Below, piece by piece: positions 10,191-17,057 of a DNA stretch of 64,000 nucleotides. The DNA is from Nitriliruptoraceae bacterium (GTDB lineage Bacteria; Actinomycetota; Nitriliruptoria; Nitriliruptorales; Nitriliruptoraceae): the NCBI GenBank assembly GCA_003563915.1, contig PWTE01000071.1:24593-88592 (forward strand), given 5' to 3'. Position 1 is the first letter of the stretch. Each line of letters starts with the position of its first letter. The position numbers were made by a program, and so were the translations under genes. Under the pieces are notes generated by a model. The model had not been told where the DNA came from and made no database searches. It worked only from the letters and a program-made list of their open reading frames with translations.

Positions 10191-10261
10191 GGTGGCAGAC
10201 TACTGGTCGTGGCCGGTTCCAGAGCGGCTCGCCACGACCACCATCAGAGGGGAACCCCGCC

Positions 10262-10864
10262 ATGAGCTCCGAGGTCGACGCGCGTGCGCGAGCACGTGCG
10301 CTCGTGCGCGAGGTGCTCGCGGAGGCGGGCGAGCCGGATCCACGAGGTGGCACGCCGACCCCTTCCGGGCCCCCGCCCCCGCCCCCGGAAGCACAGCGTC
10401 TCGCTCATCGGATCGTGCAGGACGTGCTGGCCGAGGAAGCGCGACGACAGGACGAGCGGCGTGCGGCCGAGCAGGCGCGCGCCGCACACGAGCGACCGGA
10501 CGCACAGGTCGATCTGCTGCCGGCCCCCATCGAGGAGGACGCGGTACAGCCCGCGGGTCCCGCAGAAGAGCGTCGTGCAGGCACCGAAGTACCGCCGATC
10601 GTCCGACCGGAGGACCTCGCTCGGGAACCCGATATCGATCCCGGACCACCCCCGCCTCCGTCGCTGCCTGCGCCCGGCGTCCTGCTCGAGCGGTGGCGTC
10701 AGCATCGTCGTCGGAAGCGGCTCCAGGAGGAGTGGGCGGAGGACGCGGCCCCACCGCCACGTCGCACCGGCCGCTGGCTCGTCGCCACCATCCTGCTGCT
10801 CGCGGCCATCGTGCTGCTCTTCCCGTTGGTCGTGGACGCGTTGCGCGACCTGGTCGCGCTGTAG
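10262..10864 (+). CDS. Proline-rich single-pass membrane protein of unknown function
   Basis: A 200-residue protein of no recognised family. The first ~110 residues are charged, alanine/arginine/glutamate-rich and likely helical (RIVQDVLAEEARRQDERRAA). They are broken by proline runs at about 38-43 and 127-135. A basic stretch (RQHRRRKRLQEE) and one transmembrane helix (about 172-190, WLVATILLLAAIVLLFPLVV) end the protein. That layout suggests a tail-anchored protein with a cytoplasmic N-terminus. AGGGGAA precedes the ATG. It sits alone between two opposite-strand genes. Confidence 0.75.
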   Translation: MSSEVDARARARALVREVLAEAGEPDPRGGTPTPSGPPPPPPEAQRLAHRIVQDVLAEEARRQDERRAAEQARAAHERPDAQVDLLPAPIEEDAVQPAGPAEERRAGTEVPPIVRPEDLAREPDIDPGPPPPPSLPAPGVLLERWRQHRRRKRLQEEWAEDAAPPPRRTGRWLVATILLLAAIVLLFPLVVDALRDLVAL

Positions 10865-10873
10865 GGGCGGTGC

Positions 10874-11434
10874 TCAACGTGACCAGACGTCCTCGAACCA
10901 GGGCGGCGTCGACGGCACCGGACCGGGCGGGGGGAAGTGGGCTGCGGCGTCGGGAACGAGATCGCGCTGGTAGACGACCCCGATGCCACCCGGGAAGCGC
11001 ACGTCGAGGTCGGGTCGACGCGTGAACCCGAGGGTGTCGTAGAGCCTGTGGGCGCGGGTCATCCACGCCATCGAGGTCAGCATCAGTCGACGCCGTTCGT
11101 GGTGGAGCGCCAGATCGACACAGTGTGTGACCAGCGCGCGACCGACCCCGCGCCCCTCCGTGTCCGGAGCCACGGCCAGGACACGGAAGCCCGCATCCGC
11201 GTGGGGTGGGTCCGGCCCCTCCCACTCGGGGTCCTCCGGGAGCACGAACGTCACCGTGCCGACGATGCGACCCGCTACCTCGGCGACCAGGAGGGCCGTG
11301 CTGCCGGCGGCACGGCGGCGCGGTGCAGCGAGCTGTTCGCGGTAGGGCCCGGTGATCGATCCGTAGCCGTCGTAGGCCGCCAGCGTGAGCGACCCGACCG
11401 CGTCGGCATCCTGCGGGGCGAAGTCGCGGATCAC
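10874..11434 (-). CDS. GNAT-family N-acetyltransferase
   Basis: A 186-residue acyl-CoA-dependent acetyltransferase of GNAT fold. The N-terminal MIRDFAPQDADAV strand-helix is typical. VLAVAPDTEGRGVGRALVTHCV (about 88-109) is the Q/R-x-x-G-x-G/A pyrophosphate-binding motif A. LYDTLGFTRRPD is the usual closing helix-strand. A roughly 25-residue proline-rich tail is extra. It starts at GTG 11434, 10 bases after the stop of the Lon-N gene and without a clear Shine-Dalgarno, so it is probably coupled to that gene. The substrate cannot be inferred. Confidence 0.85.
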   Translation of the reverse strand: MIRDFAPQDADAVGSLTLAAYDGYGSITGPYREQLAAPRRRAAGSTALLVAEVAGRIVGTVTFVLPEDPEWEGPDPPHADAGFRVLAVAPDTEGRGVGRALVTHCVDLALHHERRRLMLTSMAWMTRAHRLYDTLGFTRRPDLDVRFPGGIGVVYQRDLVPDAAAHFPPPGPVPSTPPWFEDVWSR

Positions 11435-11444
11435 GCGGCTCGGA

Positions 11445-12071
11445 TCACTCGTCCTGGAGTCGGAACGCCAACGTCTCGTCGAGATCAGCCACCAGCGAGC
11501 TGATCAGCCGGAGCCGGTCGGTGACCTCGTCGGTCTCGAGGATCCGCTGGGCGTCGTAGGGGTTGAAGGGGAGGATCACGGCGGCCTGCCAGGACGCTTC
11601 CTCCGGATCGTTGGCCAGCTCGAAGGTCGACGGCACGCCCTCCTCCCCGAGTTCGCTCAACATCGCCAGGCTACGGCGCAGCTGCGGCTCCAGCTCGGTC
11701 AGGAGCTCCGCCGCGCCGGTTGCCGGGGGCGCCGACGGCAGCTCCTCGACCTCCGCGACCGGGTAGGGATCCTCCGGTAGCCACCGCTGTACGCGGATGC
11801 GGCGTGTCCCGACGGCGACCACGATCCACCGGCCGTCCTCGAGCTCCTGGGCCCGCAGGATCCGCGCCACCGCCCCGACCTCGGCGCGCTGGTCCCCGCC
11901 ACCGACCTCGTGGCCGCGGGTGATCAGGGTGACCCCGAACTCCCGCTGGGAGTCCTCCGCGTCGAGCACGTCGTGGAGCAGGACCCGGTAGCGGGGTTCG
12001 AAGATGTGCAGTGGCAGGACCATGTGAGGCAGCAGGACGGTGCCCAACGGGAACATGGGCAGCTCGGGCAC
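11445..12071 (-). CDS. Stand-alone Lon N-terminal (LON substrate-binding) domain protein
   Basis: A 208-residue protein consisting of the substrate-recognition domain of Lon protease without the ATPase or protease domains. The signature LPMFPLGTVLLPHMVLPLHIFEPRYR (residues 4-29) is diagnostic, followed by the FGV-L and GAVARI strands and a C-terminal helical bundle. Such proteins are common in actinobacteria and are thought to bind unfolded or regulatory peptides; their exact job is unknown. GTG 12071 has GGAGG five bases upstream. It is divergent from the pterin dehydratase gene and upstream of the GNAT gene. Confidence 0.9.
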   Translation of the reverse strand: MPELPMFPLGTVLLPHMVLPLHIFEPRYRVLLHDVLDAEDSQREFGVTLITRGHEVGGGDQRAEVGAVARILRAQELEDGRWIVVAVGTRRIRVQRWLPEDPYPVAEVEELPSAPPATGAAELLTELEPQLRRSLAMLSELGEEGVPSTFELANDPEEASWQAAVILPFNPYDAQRILETDEVTDRLRLISSLVADLDETLAFRLQDE

Positions 12072-12188
12072 GGGGGCCTCCTGCAGGCGGGGTCGGGGCG
12101 AGGCAGCGGTGGATGGTCGAGGTCGCTGCTGGTCACCGGGGTTCGCGCCCGGTGGCGTCGCGGCTCGGTGCGTGGTACCCCGGACCCC

Positions 12189-12473
12189 ATGGACACTCTA
12201 GATGCGAACACGATCCGAACCGCGCTCGATGATCTCGACGGCTGGGAGCGCGACGGCGACGTCATCCGCCGGGAGTTCCGTTTCGACGGCTTCCGGGACG
12301 CGATCGACTTCATCGTCCGTCTCGCTGACCTCGCCGACGAGGCCGACCACCACCCGGAACTGACCAACGTCTACAACCGCGTCACGGTGGAGCTGACCAC
12401 CCACGACGCCGGCGGGATCACCCAGAAGGACCTCGATCTCGCGGCGGCCATCCAGGGTGTGGTCTCGCCGTAG
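12189..12473 (+). CDS. Pterin-4a-carbinolamine dehydratase
   Basis: A 94-residue protein of the PCD/DCoH family, which dehydrates 4a-hydroxytetrahydrobiopterin. The active-site signature is complete: DHHPELTNVYNRVTVELTTHDAGG contains the conserved paired histidines, the second His in TTHD and an Asp. Length matches the family's usual ~95-110. No aromatic amino acid hydroxylase lies nearby, so the role could be pterin salvage or an accessory function in cofactor assembly. It starts at ATG 12189, with an SDR gene 52 bases downstream. Confidence 0.92.
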   Translation: MDTLDANTIRTALDDLDGWERDGDVIRREFRFDGFRDAIDFIVRLADLADEADHHPELTNVYNRVTVELTTHDAGGITQKDLDLAAAIQGVVSP

Positions 12474-12480
12474 CGCCGGC

Positions 12481-12486
12481 TAGCGT
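12481..12486 (+). promoter_or_regulatory. Candidate -10 element (TAGCGT) for the SDR gene at 12526
   Basis: TAGCGT, a TANNNT-type actinobacterial -10, lies 40 bases before the SDR start and just after the pterin dehydratase stop. No convincing -35 is visible. The same hexamer precedes several other genes in the window. Confidence 0.35.
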
Positions 12487-12525
12487 CCCCTCCCGTCCTG
12501 GACAGAGCTACCCGAGGGGACGTCG

Positions 12526-13293
12526 ATGGAACTGCGCCTGGATGGCAAGGTCGCGATCGTCACCGGTGCCAGTCGCGGCATCGGTGAGGCCATCGCCCGG
12601 CAGCTGCTCGACAGCGGTGTCGCGGGACTGGTGATCACCGGGCGTCGAGCCGAGACGCTCGAGCCACTCGCCGACGAACTGGGCGACAACGTCGTTGCCG
12701 TCGTCGGCAACGCCAGTGACCCCGACCACGTCGAGGCAGCGGTCGGGACGGCGGTCGAGCGCTTCGGGTCCTGTGACCTTTTGGTGAACAACGCCGGCAC
12801 GAACCCGGCGGCGGGCTCGCTCCTGGACGTGGATCTGGCGGCGGTCGACAAGACGTGGGAGGTGAACCTCCGTGGCCCGCTGCTGTGGGTACGTGCTGCG
12901 TGGCATGCCTCGATGCAGGAGCATGGGGGTGCGATCGTGTCGATCGGGTCGGTCGGGGGGATGTCGCCCAGCCCACTGCTCGGGGCGTACAACGTCTCCA
13001 AGGCCAGCGTGCACCACCTGACCCGGCAGCTGGCGCTGGAGATGGCACCCCGGGTACGGGTCAACGCGGTCGCGGCGGCGATCGTCAAGACCCGGTTGTC
13101 CGAGGCGCTGTGGACCTACGACGAGGACGCGGTCGCCGCGGCGCACCCCCTGGGGCGTCTGGGCGCCCCTGAGGACGTCGCCCGGGCGGTGGTCTTCCTC
13201 CTGTCCGACGCCGCGAGCTGGATCACCGGGGTGACCCTGCCCGTCGATGGCGGCGTCAGCATGGCGACCAGCGCCCTGACGGTCCCGGGCTGA
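12526..13293 (+). CDS. Short-chain dehydrogenase/reductase (FabG-like SDR)
   Basis: A 255-residue classical SDR. The cofactor motif TGASRGIG is at residues 15-22, NNAG at about 88-91, the catalytic serine in IGSVGG at about 140-145 and the YxxxK pair in YNVSKAS at about 155-159. The C-terminal WITGVTLPVDGG is the usual SDR ending. ITGRR after the second strand, with arginines, suggests NADP(H) preference. GAGGGGA precedes ATG 12526. Sequence alone does not define the substrate; a 3-oxoacyl or secondary-alcohol reductase is likely. It converges on the metalloprotease gene with an 18-base gap. Confidence 0.9.
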   Translation: MELRLDGKVAIVTGASRGIGEAIARQLLDSGVAGLVITGRRAETLEPLADELGDNVVAVVGNASDPDHVEAAVGTAVERFGSCDLLVNNAGTNPAAGSLLDVDLAAVDKTWEVNLRGPLLWVRAAWHASMQEHGGAIVSIGSVGGMSPSPLLGAYNVSKASVHHLTRQLALEMAPRVRVNAVAAAIVKTRLSEALWTYDEDAVAAAHPLGRLGAPEDVARAVVFLLSDAASWITGVTLPVDGGVSMATSALTVPG

Positions 13294-13311
13294 GCCGGGG
13301 TCTGTCGATCG

Positions 13312-14145
13312 TCACCGTTGCTTCCGGTGCAGGTCGAGCTCGCTCAGCGGGACGGGGACCTCGACCGGTCGGGGCGGCGGCCCGCTCCGACAGCCAGCCG
13401 CCTCGCCGATCGCTGACAGGCCGGCGAGGTCCCCCGGACCGAACCGCACGGGGCCCTGGCCGGGGAAGGTCGCCATCAGTTCGCCCTCGTCCTGCACGTG
13501 CGCCAGGCCCAGGAGGTGGCCGAACTCGTGGAGCAGGGTCGCTCCCCACGAGGTCGCACGATCCTCGAAGCCCAGGTCCAGGTCCTCGCGGTCGGCGTTG
13601 AACACGACCTGGCCGGTCACGTAGGTGCGATCGCCCGCTGGCCCCACCGCGACGGGGATCGCCAGACCACGGTCGGTGGCGAGCAGGGGCAGCTCGCCGT
13701 CGCCTGGCCGCGCCCAGGCGACCAGCACGGGTGCCCAGCGCTCGCCGTACCGGTCGGGTTGGTAGGCATCGCGCTGCAGGGAGGGCGACTCGTCCGTGTC
13801 CGCGGTCACGCGAAGCGTCATCCCGGAGGCCTCCCGGAGCTCGTCCAGTGCTACCTCGAGGTCGGTGCGCCAGCCGCTCGGGGCGAGGTCGTCATGGATC
13901 ACGAGGTCCAGCGGGCGGCAGGGATCCCAGCGCACCGGTGTCCCGTCGTCGTTGCGTGCCCAGACGCGGTAGCCGTCGCTCGACGCTCCGAACGCCGCGA
14001 TGGCGTCCTCGGCCGTGGCGGTCTCGCCGCCCCGGTCGTCGAACAGCACGCCGACCAGGCCGACGAACCCCGCGACGGCGATGGCGACCAGGCCGAGCAG
14101 CACCAGCCCGAGCGTCGCGCCCCCCGCTCGCGGCCCGTCGGTCAC
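13312..14145 (-). CDS. Membrane-anchored matrixin-like zinc metalloprotease
   Basis: A 277-residue protein with an N-terminal hydrophobic anchor or signal (about residues 10-35) and an extracytoplasmic protease domain. The metzincin zinc motif HEFGHLLGLAH is intact (His206, Glu207, His210, His216), followed by a Met-turn candidate at GELMAT. RWDPCRPLDLVIH resembles the start of actinobacterial matrixin-like domains. It is probably a cell-surface protease; the target is unknown. GTG 14145 has GGGAGG eight bases upstream. It stands alone between two plus-strand genes. Confidence 0.85.
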   Translation of the reverse strand: MTDGPRAGGATLGLVLLGLVAIAVAGFVGLVGVLFDDRGGETATAEDAIAAFGASSDGYRVWARNDDGTPVRWDPCRPLDLVIHDDLAPSGWRTDLEVALDELREASGMTLRVTADTDESPSLQRDAYQPDRYGERWAPVLVAWARPGDGELPLLATDRGLAIPVAVGPAGDRTYVTGQVVFNADREDLDLGFEDRATSWGATLLHEFGHLLGLAHVQDEGELMATFPGQGPVRFGPGDLAGLSAIGEAAGCRSGPPPRPVEVPVPLSELDLHRKQR

Positions 14146-14302
14146 GTCGTGTGCCTCCCGGTCAGCCTCGTCGCTGCGTCGGCGACGGTACCGGCGAGCG
14201 TGGTCCGGGTAGCGTCCCCCATGGAGACGACGAGGTGGTGCTGCGACGGACCGGGAACCGGATCGCGTCCCGCTCCGGGGTCCGGGGCGCGAGGACCTCC
14301 AC

Positions 14303-15166
14303 GTGCCGGTCCTAGCCTTGGGCGATCCGGCCGGTCCGCCGGTCGCGCTCCTCCCGGGCCTGACCGACGGGCTGCACCCGGTGTCGCGCCCCGAGGCACG
14401 ACGGCTGTTCGACGAGCTGCCGGTGCCGATGGATCGCTGCCGCGGGCTGGTGCTGTCCTACCGCCACCCCCTGGACGCGCCGGTCTCGACCGAGACGCTG
14501 GCGGACGACGTCGCCCAGGTGCTCGCCGCCCTGGTGGACGGGCCGGTGGTCCTGATCTGCCACTCGATGGGCACGATGGTCGCCCAGCACGTGGCGGTGC
14601 GTCACCCTCAGCTGGTGGCCGGCCTGGTGCTGTCCGCGCCGCTGGTCCACGCGGATGCCCGACTGCGAGAGGTGGTGGGTCGATGGGCGGAGCTCGTCCG
14701 TCGGCGACGCTGGCAGAGGTTCGCCGAGGAAGCCCTCGCAGCGGCGTACACGGGGGAGGAGCTCGCACGGCGCCGCGAGCTCAGCGAGGCGCTGCCGCCG
14801 GATCGGCAGGACGACGGGCTCCGTGAGCGCCACCTCCACCTGTCGCAGGCCTGCCTGACCCACGATGCGCGCGCGTCGCTGCATCGGATCCTCGCCCCGA
14901 CGCTGCTGCTGGCCGCCGACGCCGATCCCGTCGCACCGCCCCACCATGCGGAGCTGCTGGATGCCGAGGTCGCCCACAGCCACCTGCACGTTCTGCCCGG
15001 GCTGGCGCACGGCTTCCCCGAGCAGGCAGCCGGCGCTTTCGGTGCCCTGGTGACCAGCTTCCTCGGCGAGGTGGCCGGATCGGACCCGGACTGGGGGCGT
15101 CCGCCGGCTGAGCGTCGCGACCGCGGGCAAGGCGACGCTTCCTGGAGGCTGCCGCCCGAGCAGTAG
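14303..15166 (+). CDS. Alpha/beta-fold hydrolase
   Basis: A 287-residue serine hydrolase. The nucleophile elbow is ICHSMGTM (about residues 93-100), the acid is probably the Asp in LAADADPV and the base is His in GLAHGFPE. ALLPGLTDG near the start is the oxyanion-hole strand. Residues 125-195 form a helical cap. It starts at GTG 14303; the frame is open back to a stop at 14210 but contains no earlier start. TAGCGT at 14210-14215 may be its -10. The last ~25 residues are charged and probably disordered. The substrate is unknown. Confidence 0.85.
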   Translation: MPVLALGDPAGPPVALLPGLTDGLHPVSRPEARRLFDELPVPMDRCRGLVLSYRHPLDAPVSTETLADDVAQVLAALVDGPVVLICHSMGTMVAQHVAVRHPQLVAGLVLSAPLVHADARLREVVGRWAELVRRRRWQRFAEEALAAAYTGEELARRRELSEALPPDRQDDGLRERHLHLSQACLTHDARASLHRILAPTLLLAADADPVAPPHHAELLDAEVAHSHLHVLPGLAHGFPEQAAGAFGALVTSFLGEVAGSDPDWGRPPAERRDRGQGDASWRLPPEQ

Positions 15167-15177
15167 GCTGCCACGCT

Positions 15178-15909
15178 ATGGACACCCTCGTGATCGTGAC
15201 CGGTGGGTCGTCGGGGCTCGGTCGCGCCCTCCTCGACGCGGCCCCCCCGGCCAGCACCCGCATCGACGTGAGCCGCAGCGGCCACGGCGGCCCGGACGTG
15301 GTGCACATCCCCGCGGACCTGGCCGACCCGGACAGCTGGGAGCAGGTGGGGGAGCGCATCGCCGCCGAGGTCGCCAGGGGCGACTGGGGACGCATCACGC
15401 TGATCCACAACGCCGGCACCCTGACCCCGATCGGCTACGCCGGTGAGACGGACAGTGATGCGGTGACCGCCAACGTGTTGCTGAACAGCGCGGCCGGGCA
15501 GGTCCTCGGCCACCGGTTCCTCGCGGCGGTGCGGGGGGTGAGCTGTCGCCGCGAGCTCGTGTTGATCTCGTCGGGTGCGGCGCGCAAGGCCGTGCCCGGC
15601 TGGGCGACCTACGGCGCGTCGAAGGCGGCGTTCGACCTGTGGGTCCGTACGGTCGGGGAGGAACAGCGGGATCGGGGCGGCACGCTGGTGGTCTCGGTCG
15701 CCCCGGGCGTCGTGGCGACCCCCATGCAGGCCGAGATCCGCGACACCGACCCCCACGACTTCCCCGGGGTGTCGCGCTTCCGCGACCTGTACCAGCGCGG
15801 CGAGCTCGCGGACCCGGACGTGACCGCCCGCGCGCTGTGGGCGCTGCTCGACGAACCGGACCTCACGACCGGCAGCGTCGTCGACCTGCGTGATCGGGAT
15901 GCGGGGTGA
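15178..15909 (+). CDS. Short-chain dehydrogenase (sepiapterin/benzil-reductase-like)
   Basis: A 243-residue SDR. TGGSSGLG (residues 8-15) binds the cofactor, NAG is at about 81-83, SSGAARK carries the catalytic Ser and YGASKAA the Tyr-Lys pair. The lack of the usual C-terminal DGG ending and the VAPGVVATPMQ(A)EIR segment resemble the sepiapterin reductase/benzil reductase branch. ATG 15178 lacks a Shine-Dalgarno. TAGGCT at 15164-15169 is eight bases upstream, so the mRNA may be leaderless. The stop overlaps the GTG of the racemase gene, so the two are co-translated. The substrate is unknown. Confidence 0.85.
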   Translation: MDTLVIVTGGSSGLGRALLDAAPPASTRIDVSRSGHGGPDVVHIPADLADPDSWEQVGERIAAEVARGDWGRITLIHNAGTLTPIGYAGETDSDAVTANVLLNSAAGQVLGHRFLAAVRGVSCRRELVLISSGAARKAVPGWATYGASKAAFDLWVRTVGEEQRDRGGTLVVSVAPGVVATPMQAEIRDTDPHDFPGVSRFRDLYQRGELADPDVTARALWALLDEPDLTTGSVVDLRDRDAG

Positions 15910-17048
15910 CCGGCCCGCTCGCGGGGATCAAGGTCATCGAACTGGCCGCGATCGGACCGGCGCCGTACGGCGTGATGCTGCTGGCCGACCTGGGTGCCGA
16001 GGTGGTGCGGGTCGACCGCGCGGCCGCGGCCCGCGGGCAGCTCGGCGCCGAGGCCTCGATGGTGGGGCTGTCCCGCAACCGCCGGTCGATCGCCATCGAT
16101 CTGAAGGCCAGCGCCGGGGTGGAGCTCGTGGAGCGGCTGGTCGACGACGCTGACGTGCTCGTCGAAGGGTTCCGCCCCGGGGTCGCCGAACGGCTCGGAC
16201 TGGGCCCCGACACGCTGTGTGAACGCAACCCGCGCCTGATCTACGCCCGCATGACGGGCTGGGGGCAGGACGGACCGCTGGCGCTGCGTGCCGGCCACGA
16301 CATCGACTACGCCGCGATCGCGGGGGCGCTGCACACCGTCGGACGGCCCGACGAACCGCCTGCGCCGCCGGTCAACTACCTCGCCGACTTCGGGGGTGGT
16401 GGGACGTTCCTGGCGATCGGCGTGCTGGCTGCGCTGGTCGAGCGGGCGGGCTCGGGGCGGGGACAGCTCGTCGATGCCGCCATGGTGGACGGGACCGCGT
16501 CGCTGACCGCGTTCCTGCAGGGCCTGCGGGCGATCGGTGCGTGGAGCACGGAGCGCGGGACCAACCTGCTGGACGGCGGCGCCCCCTTCTACGACAGCTA
16601 CCGCTGCGCCGATGACAGGTTCGTCGCGGTCGGTGCCCTGGAGCCGCAGTTCTACGCGGAACTGCTCGACCGGTTGGAGCTCCCCCCGGACGACTGGCCG
16701 CAGCACGACCGCGACCGATGGCCGGCGATGCGGGCACGTTTCGCCGAGATCTTCGCGACCCGCACCCGGGATCAGTGGGCCGAGGTGTTCGCCGACAGCG
16801 ACGCGTGTGTCGCACCGATCCTGGACCTCGAGGAAGCACCTGCGCACCCGCACAACGTGGCCCGGGGCACCTTCACCGACGCCTTCGGCGCCGTGCAGCC
16901 CGCACCTGCGCCTCGGATGTCGCGGACCCCGGGCACCATCGAGCGTCCCCCGCCACGACCCGGTCAGCACACCGACGAGATCCTGACCGAACTCGGCATC
17001 GACGACGAGGCGGCCATGGTCCTGCGCAACGCCGGCGTGATCGGCTGA
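15906..17048 (+). CDS. CaiB/BaiF family III CoA-transferase, alpha-methylacyl-CoA racemase-like
   Basis: A 380-residue family III CoA-transferase-fold protein. It begins PLAGIKVIELAAIGPAPY, with ADLGAEVVRVDR following. GHDIDYAAIAGALHTVGR and NYLADFGGGG match the His and Asp catalytic positions of alpha-methylacyl-CoA racemase rather than the CoA-transferase aspartyl pattern. That enzyme inverts the 2-methyl centre of branched acyl-CoAs so that beta-oxidation can proceed. GTG 15906 overlaps the SDR stop. Its job beside an SDR may be in branched-chain or sterol side-chain degradation, which is inference. It converges on the PBP gene with a 9-base gap. Confidence 0.88.
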   Translation: MTGPLAGIKVIELAAIGPAPYGVMLLADLGAEVVRVDRAAAARGQLGAEASMVGLSRNRRSIAIDLKASAGVELVERLVDDADVLVEGFRPGVAERLGLGPDTLCERNPRLIYARMTGWGQDGPLALRAGHDIDYAAIAGALHTVGRPDEPPAPPVNYLADFGGGGTFLAIGVLAALVERAGSGRGQLVDAAMVDGTASLTAFLQGLRAIGAWSTERGTNLLDGGAPFYDSYRCADDRFVAVGALEPQFYAELLDRLELPPDDWPQHDRDRWPAMRARFAEIFATRTRDQWAEVFADSDACVAPILDLEEAPAHPHNVARGTFTDAFGAVQPAPAPRMSRTPGTIERPPPRPGQHTDEILTELGIDDEAAMVLRNAGVIG

Positions 17049-17057
17049 ACCGACCGG

